From Liolophura sinensis (Eukaryota > Mollusca > Polyplacophora > Chitonida > Chitonidae), in NCBI RefSeq assembly GCF_032854445.1, contig NC_088301.1, positions 45,071,116 to 45,135,115 of the forward strand: 64,000 nucleotides of DNA, given 5' to 3'. The notes below the pieces were generated by a model. The model saw only the letters and a program-made list of their open reading frames with translations, did not search any database and was not told the DNA's origin. The stretch's first letter is position 1, and the number at the start of each line of letters is the position of its first letter. The position numbers were made by a program, and so were the translations under genes. Below, in pieces: positions 1-12,089 of the stretch.

Positions 1-3000
1 TGGCTTGTTACTAATTGTCCTCTAATGTGTGCAAGTAAGGCAAGCTATTGTAAGTTCTTCACTGAAGAAGTGTGCATCATTATCATATTCATACAAGAAG
101 CCCGTTTGTTTATCTGAGCTGCAGTGTGTTTGGTTGCGCACATCTCAGACAAGGAAACTCAGGAAACAGACAAGGAAACTCAATTTAGTCATAAATATTT
201 TAATATGTAATAGGACTTCAGTAAGCACCATGGCTTTTCCTACTTTATAGATGCAAATCAACTGCAGGGGGGCTATTCGCGCCTTATAATGTCAACATTT
301 GTTAATAATAGAAGATACCCGCAGTGTCATTTATTTGCCATCCGTCATCTGTTTGAATATGCACGCCAACCAAAACCAAGAAATCTATATAAGCACCCGA
401 ACAACAGCTGTGCGTGTATGTACCTTCAGAGACTTATGCACCGGGTGTAATGATCATTCCACATGTGCATTGTTTCCAAGCTGAGCTGGGAATATGTCAT
501 TCGTGGGCCAATATTATGTCTGGAAACACTGCATTTTTTATGTCTTGTTTGCTTCCTATCCTACAGTTAAGTGTGTGATTTCATACCGATGTTTTCCAAG
601 AAATGTCATTTCCAAAACTGATATAGAAAATGTACACCCCCCCCCACTAAATGTCTTTAGTTATATTACATACTTATCTGATTAGAAGTATTTCAGTGCC
701 TATCTTGTATCGCTCATTAGCGTGTAACATATTTAACATGCATATCTGGATTGGTGTAAAACTGTTTTTTTTTTATTGCAACTTTTTTACAACGTTTTGA
801 ATGTTTTTGTGTTGGATGATACCTCGGTTCATTTGTCAATACCTCACGCGTCATTTGGTAATTGATGTAACGACAGCTTAAAAAGAAAAGCAATTTAAAA
901 GTTGTTATCGAAATGCTGGATACCTCATACTGCCCAGATAGGTTACTCTGCTCTTCTATTTAACAATGTATATATATTCATCTGCCCGATCTGATTTCTC
1001 AGGGTGGAGAGGAAACCGGGTGAGTTGTTTATGAAGTATATATATTATACAAATGTTCATTTAGCCTATTGGCAGATTCCGGACCTTGAAGGCATGCATA
1101 AATGCGTTTTCTTTGACAGGCGGAAATTGTCCATTTGTGTACGCCTTCCGGTAGAGAGAAAAGTATCAGTAAAACTTTGTGCAGGCCATTGTTCGATTTG
1201 ATTGCACATGTGCCTTCCGTTATTGTTGCAAAGCTTTTGAAAACAGTGATATCCTTGATATGCAGTCGATTTTATATTTTTATTGCGTCTGTAGCCAATG
1301 ACAAATCGTTATTGCATGCCGTGACAACCCATGGATGACATATTTTTGATTTATCTTAAAAAAAAAACATGTAATTTCAGACATTTCAATTTCGAAAATA
1401 TTTCCAGATATCCTAAAATCATTTGATTCCGCATAGAGCAGTTTTGTGTTGACATGAGAACCATGTACATAAGATATCTTATAATGTTTGCCAGATTTGT
1501 GGATTTTTTTACAATATCTAGCGAGGATATATGTTGGAGGTAAAAATATCCAAAAAAGAGCGACACATACTAGTATCAGAAAATGTGTTGTATTGTAGAA
1601 ATTGCAATAGGACACTCGAGGACGAGTTACAGAGAAGGACCAAATGACAGTAGAATGCATTGTTTTCTTCTGTGACGTTGCAGGGCGTGTGTACTTCATA
1701 TACGTTTTATTAGCACACGTACACAGATAACTGTGGCGTAATAAAGGAAAGATATATTGCTTTGGACGGTCTTGATACTGGGAGGAAGGAGCTGTACGAT
1801 TTTGCCATTACCGCACACTGAGTGGAATTTTTTCCCATATACCCTCATCATATAAACATATCTAAAATGTCTTTGTGTAGTTATAACAGGACCCATAAAT
1901 GAATACAGATATCATAAAAAGAATTTCACATATCTGAAAAAGATTTAGAAATATGTCGAGATGAATTCATGCAAGACATTGGTAAATTTCAACACATCTG
2001 ATAAGCTTTCCGAGATATCGAAAATAAATGCCCTTAAGCCGAAACTGCTTATAGTCACCGTGGTTAAAGATCACTCAATCAAACAGATGATCACACATGA
2101 TTTCCAGAGAGGGTGAAGACTATTATTCAAATGTCCAAAATGTTCAAATGTCATCAGATATACAAAATGTACAAGAGGTTATATACTTTCATACGCACCT
2201 TTTCAAAAATAGCCTTATTTGAATGTTAAACAAAGTGGTGCGTGGAACGTCTGTTATACTCAGGTAAAGGTAATTAGGGGCTATCCTGTGATTACTGAAC
2301 ATGACATTTCCGGTCCCTCTCGGGGTTGTGATATTTTAATGTAGACTGTCTTGACAACCGATAGCATCCAGAAGCAGTCGTACATGTGCACACATGACAC
2401 ATGGCACATGACACTAGAGGCACGGCCACTGGTTACATCCGTCGTACCAGCAACAACCATCGATAAATTTGGTTGTCATGGAAATCACAAGGACGTGGGA
2501 AAGGAACCTCCGTTGCTTGGCCACACTGTCAAGCCAGTTGCCTTCACGTCTAAATGTCACCGCTACGGGGAGATTGTATGATGTTTATAACCTACTGGTT
2601 TACAAGGAACATTACAGCAGTGCAAATAAACGTGCTCATCCAATGAATGGAACATTGAACAAACAGTAATGCCCCCCGTTCCAAAATCCATGTTAAATGA
2701 TAACTATGAACTGTGTGCAAATAACAGTTCCTTTCTGCGTGATTATCGATATGTACATTATCTAATCTACGAGCCATCCTATCAAGTTTTAACAACTAAA
2801 TTGACATAGCCCTTCAAGCTGACATTTCCAAACAATGTTTTATACACAACGCTTCTTTTCCTAGTAGCAAATAACATTTCCCCTATACATTGAGGCAAAT
2901 AATGGCTAGGAAGATTCCAGTAGAGACGTCGAGATCGTCTCAATAGCAGGCCATCACGAAAATGGAATTTTTGAGTTGTAATTTGTCATCATTATCCCGA

Positions 3001-5903
3001 AAGCACTGCTATTAACATGTCCATTTTTGTATGTGACCAAATTCATCCAAGAGTTCCCCTCTTGTGTAGAATCTCATTGTGTCCGCCCTTTCGCGCGTTG
3101 GAAATCCATGCTTTTAAGCATTCTGTTGATGTCAAGTAGGAAACGGCTCCCTCTCACTGCTAGTTATTGTTGTCCCTGGGACGCCAGAAGTGTCCATGGG
3201 CCATTTGGTCGAAATTATGGAATGTTAATAGGTAATCGATATACAGCATTGGCAACGGGGTGAGTGTCTTTGGCTTCTAAATGACGAAATATACATGAAC
3301 TATACTAATTTGCACGCGTATTAAGATGTTAGAATTGTGTGGCTAATTTCTTCGCTTTATTTGATGCTTATCATGTCCATCACGTGTATTAAGTATACTG
3401 GAGACGATCTTTCTTCAGTGTTCGTTTGTGCGTCGAAGCAAACATTCATAAACATGAAAATGTCACGTCAATAATCGCAAGGCTAATATCCAAAACGACG
3501 TTTAACACAAACCATCCACCGAAATAAGAAAGTATATATTAAATACGAAATTAGGACGGAAAGAAGCAAAGAGAAGCTGTCAACAATTTTAATGATGTTG
3601 GAATGTTCTAGTCGAATGAGTGAAATCAGTATTACTAATGTATAAGTTGTGGATAATAACATATGTATCTCTGCGCTTTTGAAGATGAGGGTACAGCTCC
3701 TATAGCCCTGTGTCCTGTTTGCCAACTATCATGCACACTGTCGTCGCTACACTGATCTAAGCTGTAATCTTGTATATTCAGTATACCCTAGAGATACATA
3801 GCTACTCATCAATTACTGAAAGTACGTCCTGTGCGTACCTTATGTTAAAAGGAGAAGAAAACTTAAAACAATGACACTATAGGCTGAAAAGAGCTCATAT
3901 TTTCATATTTTTCCTGCTGCATAATTTTTGCGATTTTTCCTCGCCATACACGTAAAGTCTGAAAACGACAAAGCTGGCATAAACCGCTGAGTTCATCGCG
4001 TCCTCCATCCTTAACGCCCTGTAATTTATGATGGGGGTGTGTTGCTTCTCAGCTTGTGAGAGTTGTTAAAACTGTCGGCTTGTTCGGGTAAACTCGAAAC
4101 CCATGTCCAACATTCCGGTTTCCCGATCGTCAAGCGGAAAACGAATTGTACTGTTCGCTACCTTCTGGGAAGAGTTCTACCGGAAATGTGCGAACTGCAC
4201 TTCGGCGGTTTCCGACGGTAATTCTCCTCCTAACACAGAAGACTTCAGGACTAGTTCTTAGGCAATATGGAGTCGCCCACAGCGGATTTTGGCGCTGACT
4301 TTATTTATAATTTATTGACCGGAGGTATATATTAGAATTTTTTATGGCATGAACCTGCGAGGAAATGCATACTATTTTCAGTGGTATTTGTGTGATATTT
4401 AAATTTTCTTCTCCTTTAATAGTACATGTATTTGCACTGCATATGTAATCTATATAGTATTTGACTTTTACTCAAGTACCATGGCAATGATGAGGCAACA
4501 CGCAATATTATGCTGGGTCACTAAAATATTACTGGAATAGTCGAGTGTCTAGTAGCCTACATGCTCTTTGGTGTTTTGGGGCAAGTTAGTACATTCGGAT
4601 CTTGTGCTAAGCGGGTGAAGAAATGAACGCCATCTTTTGAGAAATTTGCTCCATTTCAGTTCTAAGGTAGAGTATTTTAAAATATAATCATCTTTTGATT
4701 GACTGACTTTTTTATTGGTATTTTATACTTATACTTTATACTTATTTTATTGGTATCGATATTTTATGATCCAGTCATTAGGTCGTAATTACAAGTAGAG
4801 ACTTATTACCTATTTATGTTTTTTATATGCCTGAGATATTTTCAAGTTTAAATTTAAAGTTAAGTTTAAAGTGTAGTGTAAAGCATAAATCGGAAGGTAA
4901 ATTTAATCGTTCTATAGCTAACAGGATGTGTATAATTCCACGTTTAAAGGCGTCGTAGATTCACTATTGAAAGTAAAAATAAACATCACATAAACTGATT
5001 CCATACTCCAGCAGAGGTGACTTTGTAGGGCGCACCAGACGACCCCATAGCGGCATATTCTTGGACATTAAGTTCCTACAAGGCATTTGCATAATTGATA
5101 TTTCGGAAATACACCTATATGAAAAACTATAAGTGCGTTTCAACTCCACGCTAGGCATTCATTTAATATTGAACATAAATCATGTCACCGTGTTTGTGGA
5201 AAGCCCGTGGGTAGGGAAAAACTATTGACATGTAAAAATGAAAGGTACAACTCTCCAAGGCGTGACTTCCCTTTACGCTGAAAGGAGTCCGCCTATCAGG
5301 CGTGTGTTTTGCCGCTGGGGTTGTTTCTCGCTATGGGTTGTTGTCCGCTTGCAGGGCATTGAACAATTTATAACACTGTCACCGAATAATCAAGAGACCA
5401 CCTGTGTTTCAGGCAGTCTGTTAGTTCTGTTGCGGTTGATGTAGTGCTTAGGTTGGGTTGAAACCAAATCAAGTTTTACCCCGTCTCGGATGCAACTATC
5501 ATACTAGCGTTATGGCTCTTAGGCGATTACCGTAAATATCCATGTTATCAAGATGGTCGCCAAGGCGATCGAATCCCTTTTTCTGGACGGTGTCGGCTAT
5601 TTAATTATTTACTGTGGTCTGTCGATACTCTGTTTTGGACCACTAACTGTAAAGCCTCAGGTGATTCATTATTTACCCAAGGTAGCCGAAGAAAAGGCGG
5701 TGGATATGACGGCTTTTCCTCGTCGACTGTTCTTACTTCTACTTCACCGGGCAGTTTGATAAAGTTGGCTAGTCGTATGAATGGGACATTCTAATACAGC
5801 AGACAATGCTTTGTTTTAACCTATGTTGGCTAAATTGGTCGACATTGGACCACTTTAGGAAAGATAAGACAGGCGACCGTCAAGTGATTAAGAGTCCGCC
5901 ATC
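1..5903. other. No recognisable gene (5.9 kb)
   Basis: I read both strands and found only short open frames of up to about 140 codons. They lack recognisable domains and are not joined by splice sites in compatible phase. The stretch is AT-rich with short homopolymer runs. An unseen regulatory element or non-coding RNA cannot be excluded. The last 350 bases, from about 5550, may be the 5' untranslated part of the retroelement that follows, but this is only a guess from position. Confidence 0.5.
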
Positions 5904-7933
5904 ATGGAGCTATTGCCACATGACTCCATCATAACAAATTTATTTAAATACCATAAACGTAGACCTCGCAGTCATTGTAGGGGAAAGTTCAATAGAAACA
6001 TGATTCACAAACACGTTACAGTTATCTATTTAGTAAGATTGTCGTATAACACCAATAGCATGCATGCTCTACGCACAGTATTATATGCACTGCCACTGAA
6101 TTTGCTAAAACATGTAGTTCAAGACGTATCCAATAATTTACACAATTTTAATGTTCCACCTCACCATGTACGTCTGTGTCAAGACATATCGAATTTTCGA
6201 TTGTATCGCCCTGTAACTACAACTGAAACTCAACACGATCGACTATTTCTGAAGATAAAGTATTTAGACAGAGGCCTTGATTTAAATGACCTACCACGCA
6301 TCTTTAATGAACCTGATGTTCGTATCGCTGTGCCTAATTATTTTAATATCCAAAAGCCCCCTTGCATATCCTATGAGTATACAAAGCCTATCGCTTCCAA
6401 AATTTTCAATTATTCCCAGGCCATCAAGGAGTTCGATTTGGTGACGTATATTCTGGCGGCTATAACTGTGATTGTGAATCCCCAGTTTTTACCTACAACA
6501 AATGTAAACATGTCCTGACTGGTGACCTTAATATTATTAAGAATCATGACCTAAGGAATATCTTTGTGAGAGGTCCTAAGTATAGAGAAAAGAAAAAAAA
6601 TCAACATTAGGTCTAACATAAAAAATATCATCTCGGCGCTTGAAGAATATGTTAAAAGATGGTCAAAACGGGAGAAAGTGGATTCTTCGGAACTTAACGA
6701 TAGGCTTGAGATTGTCAAAAAGAAGGTTAGTTTAGCTACAGACATTGATGCTCTACCTAAAGTTAAACAGGTTCTGAAGGATCCCAATGTGCAAGAAACA
6801 CTCGCTGACCTTCATAGGAAATTTGTCATCACTGTAGCAGACAAGGCTCCTAATAATGTCTTCTTTATTTGCAAGAAGTATTATTATCAAATTCTTGTTC
6901 AAGAGCTATATACATCTACAACAACATCCACGCATTCTTCTACTGCATGTACTCTGGAGGAACTATTTAATAAACACAAAACCTTTCTTAAAGAAAGGCA
7001 CCTAAATACACCTACCCGTTATACAGAAATACCACAACTTTACTTTGCATTCCTAAAATGCATAAATCCCCATACAAGGCTCGATTTATTGCGGGTTCAA
7101 GAAGTTGCACTACCAAACTTTTGACTACCCTCTTTACGAGAGCGTTACAAGAAGTCATTTTGGAATAAATATTGTTATGCCATAACGAAAAATTCAGGTG
7201 TCAACTGCATGTGGATTCTTAACAATTTAGTTCTACTATTTATAAAGGTTACCACTCATGGGTTGTTACATTATTTATTGAATTACTTGAATTTCTCATT
7301 AATAACATCTATGTGAAAATCGGGGATACAATTTACCTACAGTGCCTAGGTGTTCCAATGGGTACCAGTTGTGCGCCTCTTTTGGCAGATCTATACCTGT
7401 TTTCATATGAATACGACAATGTGCAGAAATTACTTAAAAGTAATATCTTTAAAGCTCGATCCTTTTAATTTACCAAGCGGTATATTGATGATCTACTGGC
7501 GTTAAATAACCCCCATATTACTGAAGCGGTGAAAGAAATCTATCCGCCTTCATTGGATTTAAAGGAGACAACAGATAGTCCTGATGGTACATCTTACTTG
7601 GATCGATGTCTGTACAAAGACGAACAAGGTCTCCTATCACGCCGCCTTTACGACAAAAGGGATTATCTTAATTTTGATATTGTAAATTATCCTTATTTGG
7701 ATAGCAATATACCAAAGGGTCCTGCATATAGCGTATACATATCTCACCTTGTAGCGTTTGTCAGATCTTGCGTAAATTGGGATGGCTTTAATCTGCGTCA
7801 CAAGTTGTTAGTTCAAACACTAGTTTGTCAAGGATACTCCATCAAACGCCTTGATTTTAAGTTTCTCAAATTTTACAATGAGTATAACGTTCTCGTTGGC
7901 AGGTATGGACAGAGCGTTCGGAATCTCTGGTGA
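5904..7933 (+). pseudogene. Decayed reverse-transcriptase retroelement
   Basis: Fragments of one long polyprotein lie in order on the plus strand. First comes an N-terminal part of about 180 residues starting at 5904. After a frame change near 6438 comes a short cysteine/histidine motif (CDCES...CKHVLTGDLNII), which ends at a frame break in the A-run near 6600. The next part continues from about 6600 and includes ADKAPNNVFFICKKYYY. After a frame change near 7035 come PKMHKSPYKARFIAG and SCTTKLLTTLFTRAL. A further frame change or deletion falls at about 7165-7245. The RT palm follows with GVPMGTSCAPLLADLYL, an in-frame TAA at 7466-7468 and the catalytic box RYIDD at 7481-7492. The C-terminal part contains LYDKRDYLNFDIVNYPYL and ends at the stop at 7933. 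I recognise this as a type of RT protein found in several marine invertebrate and cephalochordate genomes. Its class is uncertain; Penelope-like is one option. No endonuclease, integrase or GIY-YIG domain is visible. With at least four frame breaks and a stop it cannot make an intact protein. Confidence 0.85.
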
Positions 7934-7949
7934 TCTGCATTCTGATCAT

Positions 7950-8110
7950 CCACATAGACGGCGCTCTTATCCTTATGTACATATCTATCGCGTACATGGT
8001 ATTTAACAACATAGATGGCGCTGATTGTCCGGTGTAGCTGTCTATCTTGTAGACAGCTTTTATACAGACCAGCATGTCACGTGTAACATCATCTATAGAT
8101 GGCGCCTCTT
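7950..8110 (+). repeat. Three spaced AGAYGGCGC motifs after the RT remnant
   Basis: Just downstream of the reverse-transcriptase stop, the word ATAGAYGGCGC occurs three times: near 7957 (atagacggcgct), 8011 (atagatggcgct) and 8094 (atagatggcgcc). It probably belongs to the element's 3' untranslated region or terminus. Function is unknown. Confidence 0.4.
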
Positions 8111-9077
8111 GTAGTATGAGATCCTTACGTATTAACGGGAAAGTCGTAGTCGTCCGTTACTTTTGAATCACAATCTGTTCGGTTAAGGTCTGTAACGCTC
8201 GGCATTTTCGAACTGTATCTAATACCGCTTAACCTGGGGCTAGGGGCTGTAATGGCAGCCATGCTCATTACATCTGCATGATGCCTTTATAAACAAGTAC
8301 AATCAAAGCGCGACTGCGATACCTTGTTTAACTGTTATTTGACCTGGAACTCATTCATGGACTACGAATTTGAACTTTGATATGGAATTAATGCCTGGAA
8401 TATCCACTGTCTGCCCGGCATCATTGAAAACTGATAACCGCTTCTCTCTTGTGTGTTACCGGCTTTATTTCCTATTTGTATAATTTCTTACATACATATG
8501 TCTTTGGGAGCTGGTGTTAAACGTTGTTTTGGAAATGGATCTTGCGATTATTGACTTGGAACGTCCTTTACGGACTACGAATGGTATACGAATGTCGGAC
8601 AGGACGCTTATATTTACACTTAGATACATTACAGATTTATATAGATGCGATACAGGCTCTCATGGCACGTTTGCGGCCAATAACCATCGCACCTTGTTTA
8701 TATCCTTTGTTTTTCGTGCCCCCAACCCAAACCCCCCACCCACCACCCACCCTTGCCCCCAATAAATATAAAAGCGACACCACGCATGCTGGGGCTCTAC
8801 CCATTTGTAAAGACAACTATAATTTGGTCTGACATTATAGAGCTTCACTTTGTGAGGTTTTAGCGCACATGGCTGGCGTTAAAACGAGATATATGACGAC
8901 AATTTAGGTCTTCATATCCGACATGGTATAAATCAAATACCGAGTTCAAGCCTGTCAACATATACAACATAAATTTAAGCTATGTTATGTGAGACTGAGC
9001 GAAGCTCTATAAATCCCTTGTATGTGGAGTTGAAGACCCAGTAGTTCAAAAGTGTATCACTGGAGCAAGATCTGATT
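8111..9077. other. No gene seen
   Basis: Only short open frames occur. A C-rich tract lies at 8720-8760. The phrase TGGAAC...GGACTACGAAT occurs twice, near 8345 and near 8549, which hints at an old local duplication. No domain or splice structure supports a gene. Confidence 0.45.
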
Positions 9078-9310
9078 TACTCAAGAATATTTCACGTATA
9101 TGACGGCGGCCAGCAGTATGGTGGGAGGAAACCGGGCAGAGCCCAGGGAAACCCCCCGACCATCCTCAGGTTGCTGCCAGGCCTTCCCACGTACGGCTGG
9201 AGAGGAAGCCAGCATGAGCTGAACTTGAACTCACAGCGACCGCATTGATGAGATGCTGCCGGGTCATTACGCTGCGCTAGCGCGTTAATCAACTGAGCCG
9301 CAGAGCCCCC
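9078..9310 (-). mobile_element. tRNA-derived SINE, minus orientation
   Basis: Read on the minus strand the element starts with GGGGCTCTGCGGCTCAGTTG, a pol III A-box-like stretch. A B-box-like GAGTTCAAGTTC follows, then a body with GGCTTCCTCTCCAGCC, CGTGGGAAGGCCTGGCAGC and CCACCATACTGCTGGCCGCC, and an end with GAAATATTCTTGAGTA. The same body recurs at 22490, 23682, 46651, 47912 and 57617. This copy is close to full length. The minus-strand frame through it is a by-product of the repeat, not a gene. Confidence 0.8.
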
Positions 9311-10950
9311 ACCCCCACCCCCCGCCTCAACTGAAGTAAGTCTTAAACCCAGTATTAACTTAGTTTGGACTAAAGTGTCATTCACTTTGTATTTAAATGA
9401 GTCTGGTATTAAGATCTAAGCCTGGCTTAACTTTAATACACTTTTGAACAACCTGCCCCTGAAATATTTGTTGACACCACTGGATCTTTACTATGGCTGA
9501 GATTGTATTATACATGTATTACAATTTGTGACCATTTAGGGCCACAGAGTACGCATAGTTTATTCAATCGGTGTCTTTAATCTCTGAGAAAATAAACCCA
9601 TGCTGTCCGTTTATTGTTCAGAATCTCCATGACCGGAAGGGTTTTCAGAATATTAAAAATGCGCTGTACAATTCGGCTTCAAACTAGGCAGTTAACTCAA
9701 TACAAGCTTCCCTTTGGACAATCGTCTTCGATTGGAGTAAGCAGAAAAATGATCTGGTCTCAACTTGAACATTGTTGTAGGAAGAGACACTCGGTCAAGT
9801 TACTAGGGTTACACAAACAGAGGACGTAGAAAATAATTCTTGTTTTCTTGTTGTTGTTTTTTTTCAGTTTGGATCCTGTAGGAGAAAGGCTAAAATCTGT
9901 CTGTTTTGTACATGCACTCGAAATTTATTCTGCATGAAAACATGATTTCAGTAACTGTGGTCCAAAAGACACTACCTATGTAGGCTTACGTTGAAGCTTA
10001 AATTATACGGGCTGATGACAATTAAATATTTTTGGCTATAAATCCCTTCGATGGTAAGTTGGTTTTAATGGAGTGGATTTGTGTATTTCTGTGATCTTCT
10101 GAAGGACTGGTTATCCTCTCGTTAGTAGTTTGGCTACTGTGTAAGGGCTTCCCTGGATCACTTTTAGGCTTCATACCCGTACCGTGATGAAGACGCTGTG
10201 AGATTAATATCTACCCCTATATCATAGCCATTACTGGATAAAGAATGTTATCTAAAACGTCCGTGGTACAAGAGGAATCGTCTCAAATGTGCCGGATTCT
10301 TGGCAAAACACTCTCTTGTGACCATTTAGAACAAACACTGTTTAATTTAGTGTCTTGTGTGTTCACATCGAGGAGTGATAACTTCTGTGGGCTTTCCTTC
10401 TCACCGAGGCCAAACACCGATGTGGGATTTATCGCATCCTTGATTAAATTGCAAATCCCACTTGTAGACCCATTCATCTCGCATCACGCAATGCTCCAAT
10501 GTGGTATGAAACGTGGCGCGAAAACATTGTTGTCGATCGAGAGCCTGTCAGTCTCCAGACGAGATGGAGGATGGAAGACTGGTATAGCAAAAACAGCAGA
10601 ACCTCTAATCAACCTAGAATCTGTTGACAGGCCCAACATGGGGTCTAACATCTATGTCGACCTCTATCACATCGACATCCTATTCCACATACGTTTTCGC
10701 GTTGTCAAGAAAACCCTGCATAAGATCATTTTCTCCTGCTGAAATCAACGATTGGTGTAGGCTGTTTTTCAAAATTTTTTCTTCATCAAAATAATACTAG
10801 AAATTATAATAGGCCTACTTTCCCCACACAATTCAAAACCATTATTACGGTTTAAAGCAGAACACTAATGTGACGAAATTGTGGCTTTTCTTCTGACTTC
10901 ATAGCTTAGTAAATGTAAGAACCAATAATGGTTGGAGTGAATTTTCTCCA
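9311..10950. other. No supported gene
   Basis: A 165-codon plus-strand frame (10245-10742) is the only long opening. It matches no family I recognise, has no splice partner, and has an overlapping 64-codon frame on the other strand. I do not call it a gene. The rest holds poly-T runs and AT-rich sequence. Confidence 0.45.
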
Positions 10951-10954
10951 TCCT

Positions 10955-12085
10955 ATGTACCTGGTAAAACATGTCAGACTTCACAGGAGTATCAGTCTTA
11001 GGAGATAATTGTGAGTGTGATCTTTCTCATTCAGTAACAGTGCTAGATCTTTCCCTATCCTGTACTTGTCTGCACCTGTTGAAACATGTCAGACTTCACA
11101 CCAGCATTAATCTCTCAGGCACTAATAGTGCTGGATCTTTCCCTATCCTGTACTCTTGTGTACCTGGTAAAACATGCCAGACATCACACCAGCATTAATC
11201 TCTCATTCAGTAACAGTGCTAGATCTTTCCCTATCCTGTACTCGTCTGCACCTGTTGAAACATGTCAGACCTTACACCAGCATTAATCTCTCAGGCACTA
11301 ATAGTGGGTGATCTTTCCCTGTCCTGTACTCGTCTGCACCTGTTGAAACATGTCAGACTTCACACCAGCATTAATCTCTCAGGCACTAATAGTGCTGGAT
11401 CTTTCCCTGTCCTGTACTCGTCTGCACCTGTTGAAACATGTCAGACTTCACACCAGCATTAATCTCTCAGGCACTAATAGTGGGTGATCTTTCCCTGTCC
11501 TGTACTCTTGTGTACCTGTTGAAACATGTCAGACTTCACACCAGCATTAATCTCTCAGGCACTAATAGTGCTGGATCTTTCCCTGTCCTGTACTCTTGTG
11601 TACCTGTTGAAACATGTCAGACATCACACCAGCATTAATCTCTCATTCAGTAATAGTGCTGGATCTTTCCCTATCCTGTACTCTTGTGTACCTAGTAAAA
11701 CATGTCAGACATCACACCAGCATTAATCTCTCAGTCAGTAATAGTGCTGGATCTTTCCCTATCCTGTACTCGTGTGCACCTGGTGAAACATGTCAGACTT
11801 CACACCAGCATTATCTCTCAGGCAGGAACAGTGCTGGATCTTTCCCTGTCCTGTACTCTTGTGTACCTGGTAAAACATGTCAGACTTCACACCAGCATTA
11901 ATCTCTCAGGCACTAATAGTGGGTGATCTTTCCCTATCCTGTACTCGTGTGCACCTCTTGAATCATGTCAGACTTCACAACAGCATTAATCTCTCAGGCA
12001 CTAATAGTGGGTGATCTTTCCCTATCCTACACTCTTGTGTATCTGGTGAAACACGTCAGACTTCAGCCCAGTATTAATCTTTAAG
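10955..12085. repeat. Minisatellite, 88-bp unit, about 13 copies
   Basis: The anchor word CATGTCAGACTTCACACCAG recurs at about 10970, 11084, 11172, 11260, 11348, 11436, 11524, 11612, 11700, 11788, 11875, 11963 and 12051. Spacing is 88 bp, apart from 114 bp for the first interval and 87 bp for one. Each unit also carries TTTCCCTATCCTGTACTC and ATTAATCTCTCAGGCACTAA. Edge copies are more diverged. The series of 66-95-codon open frames over this region arises because 88 is not a multiple of 3, so the array is almost certainly non-coding. Confidence 0.97.
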
Positions 12086-12089
12086 GTAG

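Noticed and set aside
9092-9385. 97-codon minus-strand frame
   Set aside because: It lies inside a SINE whose conserved body creates similar frames in other copies, so it is not a gene.
10245-10742. 165-codon plus-strand open frame
   Set aside because: No recognisable domain, no splice partners, an overlapping frame on the other strand and repeat-rich surroundings. Likely chance; protein homology or transcripts would be needed.
11086-11926. Series of repeat-containing open frames (MSDFTPALISQ type)
   Set aside because: Product of an 88-bp minisatellite read in rotating frames. The unit length is not divisible by three and no splice or start context supports translation.
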